Source: a virus. From it: a stretch of 42,249 bases of DNA. Under the pieces are notes generated by a model that was not told the origin of the DNA, did not search any database, and saw nothing but the letters and a program-made list of their open reading frames with translations. Shown in pieces: positions 17,540-25,451 of this stretch. The stretch is from positions 1-42,249 of the IMG/VR virus record IMGVR_UViG_3300038309_000005; one strand, given 5' to 3'. Numbering within the stretch: the stretch's first letter is position 1; every line of letters begins with the position of its first letter. The position numbers were made by a program, and so were the translations under genes.

Positions 17540-17689
17540 ATGCCTAAACAACAATGTACTACTAATGGTAAGTCTGGAGTAAAGTGGGGAGATAGCGGTA
17601 AGTGTTATACCGGCAAGAATAAAGAAGCTAAGATGAATCAACAGCGTAAAGCTATTGAAGCTTCTAAATATCGTAAGGAGATATACTAA
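17540..17689 (+). CDS. Small conserved phage protein with GKCYTGK motif
   Basis: The 49-residue, basic product reads MPKQQCTTNGKSGVKWGDSG followed by KCYTGKNKEAKMNQQRKAI. The GKSGxKWGxxGKCYTG pattern recurs in tiny proteins found near portal and terminase genes of many phages; the function is unknown. Both cysteines lie in the first half. GGAG precedes the ATG and the stop overlaps the next start (TAATG). Confidence 0.7.
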   Translation: MPKQQCTTNGKSGVKWGDSGKCYTGKNKEAKMNQQRKAIEASKYRKEIY

Positions 17690-17796
17690 TGAAGTATTAT
17701 CTAATTGGTGAGAAAGAGTTTACTACACTAGAGGAAGCTAAGGCTTATCAGAGCGAATTCGGAGGAATTATTATGACTAGGCATAGAACAGCTTAG
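17689..17796 (+). CDS. 35-residue hypothetical protein at the end of the rightward arm
   Basis: Starts at an ATG overlapping the preceding stop, with AAGGAG upstream. It reads MKYYLIGEKEFTTLEEAKAY, a typical short phage ORF beginning (a beta strand pair then a helix), and ends at TAG 17794-17796. The stop lies inside the hairpin shared with the convergent helicase gene. No function can be assigned. Confidence 0.6.
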   Translation: MKYYLIGEKEFTTLEEAKAYQSEFGGIIMTRHRTA

Positions 17797-17807
17797 ATAG
17801 CTGTTCT
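17785..17807. terminator. Bidirectional hairpin at the convergent gene ends
   Basis: Perfect 9-bp stem AGAACAGCT / AGCTGTTCT with a 5-base loop TAGAT. The rightward stop codon (TAG, 17794-17796) lies in the loop and the leftward stop (TAA on the minus strand, 17793-17795) overlaps the stem-loop boundary. Flanks are T/A-rich but have no long U-run (TGTATAT rightward). It probably ends or protects both converging transcripts. Confidence 0.6.
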
Positions 17808-19028
17808 TGTATATGTAGAATTATTAAAATCTTCCTTCTTAGATACCTTCTTATAGACTTGCTCAGAGATAGCACCCTTAACCAGAATGTGATGAACTTC
17901 TAATGTATTACTCCCATTAACATTAATAATTCTGTCACGACGCTGAATAAACTTAGCCCCACTATAATCAGAACTAAGGATAATAAAACTTTTGAGGTGT
18001 GATAGATCAACTCCCTCAGCATGTGATGATGACGAGTAAATCTTAGCATGTTTAAACTCCTTCTCTAATAATTTACGCTCTCCTACAAAGTGACACATAA
18101 TACCAATATCCTCAGAATCTCCAAAAGTTTCTTTGATATAATCTACTTTCTCGGTATTTCCAAGCATTAGGTACTGATCGTCTACTTTTATTACACCTGA
18201 CTCAATCATATGTAGACTAGTTCTTAGTTTCATTACTGAGTCACATACTAAGTCTTCCATACACTCAGCTGGTACTAACTCAGTATTAGGAAACATAGCT
18301 ATCTGAACTTTAGCTATCTGATGCTCTTGTAACTCATTGTATAGCAGCTTAGTAGATTCACTAAGCTCTACATAATGAACTTTATCAACTGCTTGTAACT
18401 CTTTAGAAATACCAGCATCTTCCTGAGTCATGTAGATAGTAAACTCATTGATTCTATCTAATAGCTCTGGTTTAAAGCGATCGTACTGAGCTATATCTCT
18501 GCCCTGAGCTTTAATATAGTACTTAATACCAAACTCATCATGAAATCGGTAGAAGTTTTTATGCTTAAATGGAGTATACTTACTAATAAACATCTGATGA
18601 TAAATACTGCAAGGACTCTCTACTACAGCAGTACCACTTAGATGAATGTGAGGCATGTTCCAGCAAAGCTTACGAATTGCTAAGTATCTCTTTGATGGTT
18701 TAGGAAATGCTCCGGTATTGTGTGACTCATCTATGATAACACCATCGTAATCTTCTGGATTAAGTTTATGTACTTGCTCATAGTTAGTGATATGATAGGT
18801 ATGCTTAAGTAGTGAGTTATTAACTATAAATTTTAACCACCCATCTATTGCATTTTTCTTAGTCAGCACTAGGATTCTATTCATCTTAGTGCTCAATTCA
18901 AAAGCTAGGATAGAGGTATAAGTTTTACCAGATCGAGGTTTACCAGCTAAGTAGGCATAGCCTGTTTTCTTTAGTTGTTCAAAGACAAGTTGAGAGAATT
19001 TGATCTGATGTGGTCGCGGTTCAATCAT
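17793..19028 (-). CDS. SNF2-like SF2 DNA helicase/ATPase
   Basis: The 411-residue protein has Walker A GKPRSGKT (29-36), motif II DESH (100-103), motif III LSGTAV, and C-terminal motifs around SSSSHAEGVDLSHLKSFIILS and the arginine-rich FIQRRDRIINVNG. This layout matches compact phage SNF2-type helicases of replication or recombination. It is the last gene of the leftward arm. It is coupled by ATGA to a VRR nuclease, which suggests joint action on branched or replicating DNA. Confidence 0.8.
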   Translation of the reverse strand: MIEPRPHQIKFSQLVFEQLKKTGYAYLAGKPRSGKTYTSILAFELSTKMNRILVLTKKNAIDGWLKFIVNNSLLKHTYHITNYEQVHKLNPEDYDGVIIDESHNTGAFPKPSKRYLAIRKLCWNMPHIHLSGTAVVESPCSIYHQMFISKYTPFKHKNFYRFHDEFGIKYYIKAQGRDIAQYDRFKPELLDRINEFTIYMTQEDAGISKELQAVDKVHYVELSESTKLLYNELQEHQIAKVQIAMFPNTELVPAECMEDLVCDSVMKLRTSLHMIESGVIKVDDQYLMLGNTEKVDYIKETFGDSEDIGIMCHFVGERKLLEKEFKHAKIYSSSSHAEGVDLSHLKSFIILSSDYSGAKFIQRRDRIINVNGSNTLEVHHILVKGAISEQVYKKVSKKEDFNNSTYTRTAI

Positions 19029-19306
19029 AACAATAACCCCGCTAAAAAATCTTCAACTTGATCTAAAGTCCAAGCTACAATAGCTTGACCGCCGCACTCG
19101 TGAATCTTGTCTATATTATACTGCTGTAGTTTGGAGACATTACCTTTGGTAGTTGGTGTTTTTACCTCAATAGCGGCAAATATTCCTTCATAGCAAAATA
19201 GTATATCAGGTACTCCTGACTTAGAAGCACTGATAACTTTAACTACATAAGCACCCTTAGACTCAAGATACTTAATAATTTTACGCTGTATACTTTGCTC
19301 TTTCAT
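19025..19306 (-). CDS. VRR-NUC domain endonuclease
   Basis: The 93-residue stand-alone nuclease shows the PD-(D/E)XK core: KEQSIQRKIIKYLESKGAY, then GVPDIL with Asp34, AIEVKTP with Glu47 and Lys49, and a downstream Gln (KLQQYNIDKI). Stand-alone VRR-NUC proteins act as structure-specific, Holliday-junction-like nucleases. Its gene is coupled to the adjacent SNF2-like helicase on one side and a small basic protein on the other by ATGA overlaps. Confidence 0.85.
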   Translation of the reverse strand: MKEQSIQRKIIKYLESKGAYVVKVISASKSGVPDILFCYEGIFAAIEVKTPTTKGNVSKLQQYNIDKIHECGGQAIVAWTLDQVEDFLAGLLL

Positions 19307-19476
19307 TTAGACCTCTCCCAATTTCTCTTTAGCTGAGCAACTAAAATCTCAAGGAAGTCTATCTCAGCTTTCGTTTTAGTTTCCTCAGCAAATACTAGTG
19401 TTAATCTAGCTTTAAAATACTTCCTAGCTGCCTCACGCCTAACTGCTTTACGAGAATAATGAAGTATCTTAGGCAT
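19303..19476 (-). CDS. Small basic helical protein, hypothetical
   Basis: The 57-residue product starts MPKILHYSRKAVRREAARKY and ends in an amphipathic helix (EIDFLEILVAQLKRNWERSK). It is strongly basic at the N-terminus, suggesting nucleic acid or protein binding. Its TGA overlaps the ATG of the VRR nuclease. No family was recognised. It is a real coding candidate because it fills the gap exactly and has coupled ends. Confidence 0.6.
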   Translation of the reverse strand: MPKILHYSRKAVRREAARKYFKARLTLVFAEETKTKAEIDFLEILVAQLKRNWERSK

Positions 19477-19479
19477 ATT

Positions 19480-20241
19480 TCATCCTAAGAAGTTGTATAT
19501 CATAGAAGCTATTTTTCTAGTCTCTAGTTGTGTATGCTTATCTAATGACCGCTGATTAAGAAAGTGCCCCCATGAGTTAGGGTTATTAATATAACCTCCC
19601 AAAGTATATACACGATTAGCAAGCATATCTTTACCTCTAGCATATACTTCCATACGAGTAACACCAACCTCCTTCATAAACTTCTCAAGTCCGTAAGGTG
19701 TAGTATACTCGACCATCTCATTCCAAGTTTTCTGAGCATTATTTTCAGTTTCATATAGATGCCTGGCAACTTCATCAGGCATCCAGTATCCTAGATCAGC
19801 TTTGCTATAACGTGCTGAGTGGCTTACAGAAGTAATCTGAGTATGAGTTGATAGCTGACCATAAATGAAATATGGTGCTGTTACTTTAACAGTGCGATAG
19901 AATGTGAAGTCTACCATAGGAATAATATCATTCCAGCTAAATCCCCAGTTAAGCAGTTCTCTAGCATTAGTGAAATAAGCTTCTTCAACAAAGAATCCGA
20001 AGAGTTGTTGAATATCTCCTTCTGCTAGTCCAAGCATAGGCATTGAAGCTTTAACTACACATGGAATATACTCAAATACTCTACTAGGTTTACCACCATA
20101 GCTTTCTTTCAGAAGACGCTCAAATAGCTTATCATTATCTCTAGGAGCTTTGTTGCGTACTACTGATGAGCAATCAGCTAGGTACTGTTTTAGTGACTGA
20201 TCTGTTACTACTGCTGGTAATATTACTGCTTCTACTTTCAT
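19480..20241 (-). CDS. Divergent ThyX-like thymidylate synthase
   Basis: In the 253-residue product, TAPYFIYGQLSTHTQITSVS followed by HSARYS (about 121-146) aligns with the ThyX signature region (QLxRHRxxSxNExSxRYS), and RSLDKHTQLETR (221-232) aligns with the C-terminal R-x-D-x-x-A-Q-x-E-x-R substrate motif. Both arginines of the RHR triad are Thr here (T132-H133-T134). An insertion of about 60 residues separates the FEYIP element from the core. It would make dTMP from dUMP if active. The neighbouring ligase and NTP hydrolases fit a nucleotide/DNA cluster. Confidence 0.55.
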   Translation of the reverse strand: MKVEAVILPAVVTDQSLKQYLADCSSVVRNKAPRDNDKLFERLLKESYGGKPSRVFEYIPCVVKASMPMLGLAEGDIQQLFGFFVEEAYFTNARELLNWGFSWNDIIPMVDFTFYRTVKVTAPYFIYGQLSTHTQITSVSHSARYSKADLGYWMPDEVARHLYETENNAQKTWNEMVEYTTPYGLEKFMKEVGVTRMEVYARGKDMLANRVYTLGGYINNPNSWGHFLNQRSLDKHTQLETRKIASMIYNFLG

Positions 20242-20687
20242 TCTGTTATCCCTTTATCGTATAGTACTTTATTTACTGCATTTCTGAACTTATCAGCAAC
20301 TTCATAAGTTGTTTTGTAAGCACCTGAATCTAGTTTAGTTGTCACAGAGTTTACCATCTGTTCAAGGTTACCTTTAACTGGTAGAGCATCTAGATCAGTT
20401 TTAAACTCATAGTAAAGAGACTCAATCATAGGAGGCATCCCAATATCTACTGTCTCAGCACCACCATCTATTGTTTCTTCATAGTGATCTAGTACTAAGT
20501 GCCAAGCAGTATTTCGGACTTCTTGAATCTCTTTAATTTTATCATCTTCTATCTTATTAAACACTGAGTAGATAAAATTATCCAGCTTAATAAGACAACC
20601 CTTAGATGGGTGAACCATTCTAAGGGTTAGACACATATCCTGAATAAGCCCTAGAACAGCTAATGTTCTAAGCTCAGTCCGATTCAT
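20238..20687 (-). CDS. Hypothetical helical protein between ligase and ThyX
   Basis: The 149-residue all-helical protein has no recognised family. The start MNRTELRTLAV at 20687 is chosen because it overlaps the ligase stop by only 14 bases. A longer frame from 20753 would run 80 bases into the ligase gene and add an unlikely hydrophobic stretch. It ends overlapping the ThyX-like start (ATGA-type). The function cannot be inferred beyond its DNA-metabolism neighbourhood. Confidence 0.6.
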   Translation of the reverse strand: MNRTELRTLAVLGLIQDMCLTLRMVHPSKGCLIKLDNFIYSVFNKIEDDKIKEIQEVRNTAWHLVLDHYEETIDGGAETVDIGMPPMIESLYYEFKTDLDALPVKGNLEQMVNSVTTKLDSGAYKTTYEVADKFRNAVNKVLYDKGITE

Positions 20688-21555
20688 GTTTATACTCTCG
20701 TACACATATAAATGTAGGCTGAATATAAGTGTCCATAAGTTGCTCATACTCAATCTCTATAATCTTACCCACAAAGCGTGAGATACTAGCTTCACGATCT
20801 CTGTCAGATAAACCGCTACCTACACTAACTTTACGGCCAGAAGAATCCTCAAGTATAAGAGCACCGATCATACCAGTGTACTTACCTTCTCCTTCCTCAA
20901 TACCGATACATTTAAGATCAGCAGTTTTACGGTACTTAAGTTTAATAGAGTGATTAACTCTCTTACCAATATGGTAGATAGTATCAGGCTCTACTAGCAT
21001 AGCACCCTCCCAGCCATCATTAACCAAAGACTTAGCTAGTGCTTCTGCTTGCTCACCAGTAACCAGCATAGTTTCAATAACTGATACAGTTTTAAAGATA
21101 CTAAGCAGCTGTCTAGCTCCCTCTAGACGTTTTGAGTAAGGTAGATCAGTAACAACTGACTCACCAATAATTTCTAGAAAATCAAAGACTTTAATTTTAG
21201 TCTTTGCTTCATCTTCCAGAGAGTTAGGAAGACTTTTTGAGAAGTTAGTTCTGTATGTTGTAAGCTTAGCTGATTTTCTACGATCTCCTAGCTTACCGTC
21301 ACAGCCATGCAAGTATTCACCAACTAAAATAAAACTTCCGTGTAGTGGTTCAAGCAGAGAAGCTACTGTACTAATGTAAAACTCTTTCCAGTCAGAAGTA
21401 AAGAATCTGATCTCATTCTGATGCTTAACTATAAAGATTTGATTACCGTCATACTTAGTACTCATTAAGTACTTAGTAGTTGGGAACTTATAAACTACTT
21501 TATATGGAAGTTTATCAACAGCTTTACCCTTCTGTGGTTTGAATCCGATAATCAT
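20674..21555 (-). CDS. ATP-dependent DNA ligase
   Basis: The 293-residue ligase seals nicks in replicated DNA. Visible nucleotidyltransferase motifs: I STKYDG with catalytic Lys34, III LVGEYLHG, IIIa VFDFLEI, IV WEGAMLV and V SIKLKYRK. These are followed by an OB fold (CIGIEEGEGKYTGMIGAL, IEIEYEQ). It is a compact T7-like or minimal phage ligase with no extra domains. The start overlaps the upstream MazG-like gene. Confidence 0.92.
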   Translation of the reverse strand: MIIGFKPQKGKAVDKLPYKVVYKFPTTKYLMSTKYDGNQIFIVKHQNEIRFFTSDWKEFYISTVASLLEPLHGSFILVGEYLHGCDGKLGDRRKSAKLTTYRTNFSKSLPNSLEDEAKTKIKVFDFLEIIGESVVTDLPYSKRLEGARQLLSIFKTVSVIETMLVTGEQAEALAKSLVNDGWEGAMLVEPDTIYHIGKRVNHSIKLKYRKTADLKCIGIEEGEGKYTGMIGALILEDSSGRKVSVGSGLSDRDREASISRFVGKIIEIEYEQLMDTYIQPTFICVREYKHESD

Positions 21556-21899
21556 TTCTCATCCTTTTCAAACTCAAGCTTTAGTTGTTTGTATGCCGGG
21601 TCAGACTCTTTAATAAAGATTCCATCAGCATTAAGGAACCCTTTACGATCTTTAATATCGTTATAAGCATGAGTCCAACACTCCACCAAGTTGGTATTAC
21701 TAAGTGATGCAATATTAGCAAGAACTACTAAGCAATCACCAATATCATCTTTAACGTCTTTACCTTTAGCAATATTATCACAAAGCTCACCCATTTCTGA
21801 CATAAGCTTAAGAGTCTGAGTCATAGAATTACCATTTGTGAGAATACCTCTATCGTATGACCAGTCCAGTGTTTTCTTATAAAGTTCATCTAGTGTCAT
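21552..21899 (-). CDS. MazG-like nucleotide pyrophosphohydrolase
   Basis: The 115-residue all-alpha protein has the metal-binding pattern MSEMGELCD (Glu35, Glu38) followed by VKDDIGDCLVVL (Asp52, Asp55), characteristic of MazG/all-alpha NTP pyrophosphatases. It would hydrolyse (d)NTPs or an alarmone to monophosphates. Neighbours are another predicted dNTP hydrolase and the ligase, so a role in shaping the nucleotide pool is likely. Confidence 0.85.
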   Translation of the reverse strand: MTLDELYKKTLDWSYDRGILTNGNSMTQTLKLMSEMGELCDNIAKGKDVKDDIGDCLVVLANIASLSNTNLVECWTHAYNDIKDRKGFLNADGIFIKESDPAYKQLKLEFEKDEK

Positions 21900-22132
21900 G
21901 ATTTCTTTCCTTTGTTAATTTCATATTGTAGTGACTCTTTGCTGAATGGGTGAAGGACTACTCCATCTACCTCAAAAACTCTTTTAGCTACATCAAGACT
22001 AGCTTTATAGCTAAAGTCTCTTTTGTAGACTGTTACCATAGACTGAGAGATTTGAAGCTCATCTGCAATATCTACAGGCTTATCTCCGTTGTCAATGCGA
22101 TTATTGATATAATCTTGAATGTGCTTAATCAT
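21896..22132 (-). CDS. Small HTH DNA-binding protein
   Basis: The 78-residue product has a helix-turn-helix at about residues 18-40 (KPVDIADELQISQSMVTVYK), resembling Cro/LuxR-type recognition folds, and a basic C-terminus. It overlaps the genes on both sides, so it is co-expressed with the replication genes. It could regulate late transcription, since no other dedicated activator is evident; this is inference. Confidence 0.65.
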   Translation of the reverse strand: MIKHIQDYINNRIDNGDKPVDIADELQISQSMVTVYKRDFSYKASLDVAKRVFEVDGVVLHPFSKESLQYEINKGKKS

Positions 22133-22601
22133 TTTTATCCTTAAGCTCTATATACATCATAAGAGACGTTAGTGCGTGTTCTAGGTGTAGGTTACCACTA
22201 TCCGGGTCTACTGACTCACCTGAGCAATCAGCTACTAGATGGCGTAGTGCGGCTTCTTTATATCTGTCTATATCGCTACCTTTAGCCAATCTCCAATTAT
22301 CTTTACCATACTTTTCAGCTCCGAAACTCATAACTTTAGCTACTGCCTCTAGTGCTTTTCTCATCCCTAGTGGAAATGATAGAACTGGTTTACCAGAGTC
22401 AAATTTTTTGAAAGTTTCTTTTTCTAATATAGTTATATTAAAACACTCTTTAGGTAAATCGGTAACATAGGTTTTATTACCTTTATCACTTATAATGTAG
22501 GGTTGCTCAAACTCTCGTGAAGTATATACCCTATATCTAGTTCCTTTAGTGATATGAGGCTTTAGTCCTTGTATACACTCTAGATATTGTTCGGATTCCA
22601 T
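22125..22601 (-). CDS. dATP/dGTP pyrophosphohydrolase-like protein
   Basis: The 158-residue protein has an N-terminal SH3-like part (about 10-60) fused to a helical domain of the phage dGTP/dATP diphosphohydrolase type. Visible signature: KPVLSFPLGMRKALEAVAKV, MSFGAEKYGKDNWR, ALRHLVADCSGESVDPDSG and HLEHALTSLMMY. It would turn purine dNTPs into dNMPs for the pool. Such enzymes occur in phages with modified purines, but no PurZ homologue is present here. AAAGGAG supports the start, which overlaps the exonuclease gene. Confidence 0.8.
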   Translation of the reverse strand: MESEQYLECIQGLKPHITKGTRYRVYTSREFEQPYIISDKGNKTYVTDLPKECFNITILEKETFKKFDSGKPVLSFPLGMRKALEAVAKVMSFGAEKYGKDNWRLAKGSDIDRYKEAALRHLVADCSGESVDPDSGNLHLEHALTSLMMYIELKDKND

Positions 22602-23464
22602 AGAACAATCTCCTTTCCGTTAAATTGGTGCATGTCTACTAACTGCATAGTTACGATAGCTTGAATAAAAGTTTCTCCGCTATCTTCATAAGCTTGCTTA
22701 ACTACTTCCCAACATTCTGCTGGTGTAGTGCAGTAAGATAGCATTTTAGGTGCTTTAGCTTTTCCAACACCTTTAACACCTTTAATACCATCTACTGAGT
22801 CTCCTACCAACGCTTGAATATACGGCCACTTCATCTGAGTCTCAGCATCAACATCGACAAATTTCATATCAATATTGTACTGAGAACTTTCATAGTAGTT
22901 GAAGTGTGTACCTACTACCGAATATAGCAGGTCTTTATCAACTGCTACCATCATATACTTCTCAGGATTAGACTCTTTAAGATATACTACAATATCGTCA
23001 GCTTCCCATTCAGTACTAATAGTACCTTCAAAGTTTTCGTGTAGTTTGTACTTAAGCTCTCTAAGTCCAGCAGGGCTACGACCTTTTCTATTAGCTTTGT
23101 AAGCTGGGTATACTTTGTAGCGAAAGTTATCTCTACCATCTGAGAAGTGCATCTCACAACTCCGGCATCCAGTTTTCTGATAAATACGATCAAGCTTTTC
23201 CATAGCTTTTTCATAAGCTTCTTCTAGGTTGATAGTCCAGATAGCGTGAGACTCTTCATCATAGTTAGGATTATTAATAGCCTCTTCCCACTCAGCATCA
23301 GTGTAGAATTCTCTAGGCATCATATCCTCACGTTGCTCACACAGCACACAGCTAGTATAAGCTAAGGTGTCAGCATCAATTAGTGCAACTAAGTTGTTTT
23401 CTGGTGGTAGAATCTCACCACCATAACCAAGATCAATGTCTTCTATAGTTCCGTTAATCTCCAT
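22580..23464 (-). CDS. 5'-3' exonuclease (FEN/T7 gp6-like)
   Basis: The 294-residue nuclease has VALIDADTLAYTS (Asp30, Asp32), YPAYKANRKGR, the acidic cluster WEADDIV, AVDKDLL, and the helix-hairpin-helix GDSVDGIKGVKGVGKAKAPK. These are the ordered motifs of 5' nucleases that remove RNA primers and resect DNA. It lies directly downstream of DNA polymerase, which lacks its own 5' nuclease domain. GGAG before the ATG supports this start. Confidence 0.92.
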   Translation of the reverse strand: MEINGTIEDIDLGYGGEILPPENNLVALIDADTLAYTSCVLCEQREDMMPREFYTDAEWEEAINNPNYDEESHAIWTINLEEAYEKAMEKLDRIYQKTGCRSCEMHFSDGRDNFRYKVYPAYKANRKGRSPAGLRELKYKLHENFEGTISTEWEADDIVVYLKESNPEKYMMVAVDKDLLYSVVGTHFNYYESSQYNIDMKFVDVDAETQMKWPYIQALVGDSVDGIKGVKGVGKAKAPKMLSYCTTPAECWEVVKQAYEDSGETFIQAIVTMQLVDMHQFNGKEIVLWNPNNI

Positions 23465-23696
23465 CTTCTACTCCTAGCAGTTTTATTAACTTTTCTCTAT
23501 TTTCGTCTCTACTGATAGATGCAAATGTAGGCCCGAAATAGATGCAATTTTTCACGTCTTCTTTAAGAACGTAATCACTAGCTATCTTCTGCTCTAGTTC
23601 TTCTATCTCAGTTTCTAAATCTGAGATAGAAGCATCTTTACTTAGTAGTTTCATCTTCAATGAAGCATAAGCTTCTGCCATTTCTAACATACTCAT
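23454..23696 (-). CDS. Small coiled-coil protein, hypothetical
   Basis: The 80-residue protein begins MSMLEMAEAYASLKMKLLSK, carries a heptad-type coiled coil (SDLETEIEELEQKI) and ends with an acidic tail. The start at 23696 is preferred because it follows the polymerase stop by one base. A longer frame from 23735 would run into the polymerase gene. The place between polymerase and exonuclease suggests a replication accessory; no family was recognised. Confidence 0.6.
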   Translation of the reverse strand: MSMLEMAEAYASLKMKLLSKDASISDLETEIEELEQKIASDYVLKEDVKNCIYFGPTFASISRDENREKLIKLLGVEDGD

Positions 23697-23697
23697 A

Positions 23698-25377
23698 TTA
23701 AAATACCTCCACTTTGTCAAGATACTCAACCTCAATAGGCATAGGAATATCTTTGTAATACATAATAGGACATTTACACAATTCTGTCCAACCTTTCTTC
23801 ATAGCTTTACCAAGTCTAGGAACCCATACCTCATACTCAGTTCTAGGAACTCTGAGATAGATAGCATCGTGTACTACGTTGTAGATATACTTAACTGCTT
23901 CTGGGTACTCTTGACATAGATAATGCACAGCTAGTTTAGTTGTCTCAGCAACCCCTCCTTGTGTAGCATAGTTGATAGCATCAGTACCAAGTCTAGCCAT
24001 GTTACGATGACCTAGTGGTGTAACTACTGGAACGTCTTTATAATTATTCCATTTAGTTTTATGGTACTTATAGATACCTTTATACTTGTTAATATACTTA
24101 GAGTGAATCTCTTGAGATTCTTCTAGTGTTAGTACAACACCATACTCAGTATAAGCATACTCAATAAAGCTTGCAGGAGACTGACCGAAAATCTTACCAA
24201 AGCTAATAGCCTTTCCTTTCTGTCTATTCTCTTTGTAAGGTTTAGTACCCTCTATCATAATACCTCTATCAACACCAGCCATAATAGCGGCCTCAACGTG
24301 TAGGTCTAGTCCAGCTTTAAGCTCATTATACATAGCTTCATCTTGCATAATACTAGCACCAGCTCTAAGCTCAGCTGTTGAGTAGTCTGCATGAATAACT
24401 ACTGTATCCTCTGTGTCAGAGTTAAAGATATACTGTAAATCTCTCGTGATCTGCTGAGCGTTAATACCTAGTGGGTTATCACCTCCAGTAGCAGTAAACC
24501 GTGATGTAACAGCACCATTAGGATTGAAATACGTGTAAACCTTTGGGTAGTTATAGGTATTTAGCATAGTTCTACGTTTAAGAAGTCTGCGCTGATCGAA
24601 TACCAACTTAGCTAGCTCTGCTTTAGCTCCACCTTCTGAGATTAAGTGAATTAGAGTCTTTTTGTCTGATGAGTCAACACCTAAAGCTTCTTTAACCTGC
24701 TTTGGAGAGTTTGGATTAAGTCCATTAAGCTTAGTTGTATTCTCAGCAATAACATCTTTAATCTTCTCAAGCTCTTCCTGAACTGCTTGTTGATTGACTA
24801 CTAGCCCATTATTTTGGTACTGAATAGAGTAGCCTAAGCTGAGAATATCTAGCTTATATGCAGCTGTTTCCATAGCTCTTTGAAGCTGTTTATCTTTCCA
24901 CATCAAGCTAAGAGCATATACGTCAGTGGCAGAATATCGGTACTGATTCTGAGAAAGATAGCATCCTTTTCTAAAACCTGCTTTCTGCATAGCTTTCTTA
25001 TCCAGATCACCGTAAAGCTTGTCATAACCTAGCTGAGTCATTACATCATCTAACTTATAGCTTTTCCAAGCAGGGTAAGCAATTCTAGCAGCGTATTGAA
25101 GATCATCAAATTTAGCAGTAGTATATCCCAATGTACCAAAGTCGTATGAAGCACCCCACCAAACAGTATGCAGTGGTTTGATAAATTCCTCAACCTCAGC
25201 TTCACTAACACAGTCAGCATCAATTACAAAAACCTCATCAGCTGTTTGAGGTTGATATAGCTGAACTAATCTAAGCCCAATGTAAAGCTCTTGAGTCTCA
25301 ACGTCAGCAAATACTGGATGATCTACTGAGAACTTTGGCAGTTCGTCAATAGATTCTATTACTTTGAACTTAACCAT
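23698..25377 (-). CDS. Family A DNA polymerase with 3'-5' exonuclease
   Basis: The 559-residue replicative polymerase has exonuclease residues Asp25/Glu27 (FADVETQ), Asp79 (GASYDF) and Asp152 (YSATDV). Polymerase motif A is HADYSTAELRAG (Asp331), motif B is RQKGKAISFGKIFG (Arg385, Lys389, Phe393, Phe397) and motif C is NVVHDAI (His503-Asp504-Ala505). Two departures from most relatives: the motif C Glu is Ala, and the motif B Tyr before Gly is Phe. There is no 5' nuclease domain, which is supplied by the separate exonuclease. A hairpin terminator separates it from the SSB gene. Confidence 0.95.
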   Translation of the reverse strand: MVKFKVIESIDELPKFSVDHPVFADVETQELYIGLRLVQLYQPQTADEVFVIDADCVSEAEVEEFIKPLHTVWWGASYDFGTLGYTTAKFDDLQYAARIAYPAWKSYKLDDVMTQLGYDKLYGDLDKKAMQKAGFRKGCYLSQNQYRYSATDVYALSLMWKDKQLQRAMETAAYKLDILSLGYSIQYQNNGLVVNQQAVQEELEKIKDVIAENTTKLNGLNPNSPKQVKEALGVDSSDKKTLIHLISEGGAKAELAKLVFDQRRLLKRRTMLNTYNYPKVYTYFNPNGAVTSRFTATGGDNPLGINAQQITRDLQYIFNSDTEDTVVIHADYSTAELRAGASIMQDEAMYNELKAGLDLHVEAAIMAGVDRGIMIEGTKPYKENRQKGKAISFGKIFGQSPASFIEYAYTEYGVVLTLEESQEIHSKYINKYKGIYKYHKTKWNNYKDVPVVTPLGHRNMARLGTDAINYATQGGVAETTKLAVHYLCQEYPEAVKYIYNVVHDAIYLRVPRTEYEVWVPRLGKAMKKGWTELCKCPIMYYKDIPMPIEVEYLDKVEVF

Positions 25378-25414
25378 TACTATCCTTTAGTTTAATTAAA
25401 TTGAAGTCTACGAA

Positions 25415-25443
25415 GAAATAAAAAGCACTGCCAAAGCAGTGCT
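25415..25443 (-). terminator. Rho-independent terminator between SSB and DNA polymerase
   Basis: On the minus strand, perfect 8-bp stem AGCACTGC / GCAGTGCT with a TTTG loop is followed by TTTTATTT. It lies nine bases after the SSB stop codon. Expected effect: high SSB expression with reduced read-through into polymerase and the downstream replication genes. Confidence 0.88.
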
Positions 25444-25451
25444 AATTGTTC

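Noticed and set aside
22125-22601. Idea that the phage uses 2-aminoadenine (Z) DNA, because of the dATP/dGTP hydrolase
   Set aside because: No PurZ homologue and no Z-type polymerase partner is visible; such hydrolases are also common in ordinary phages.
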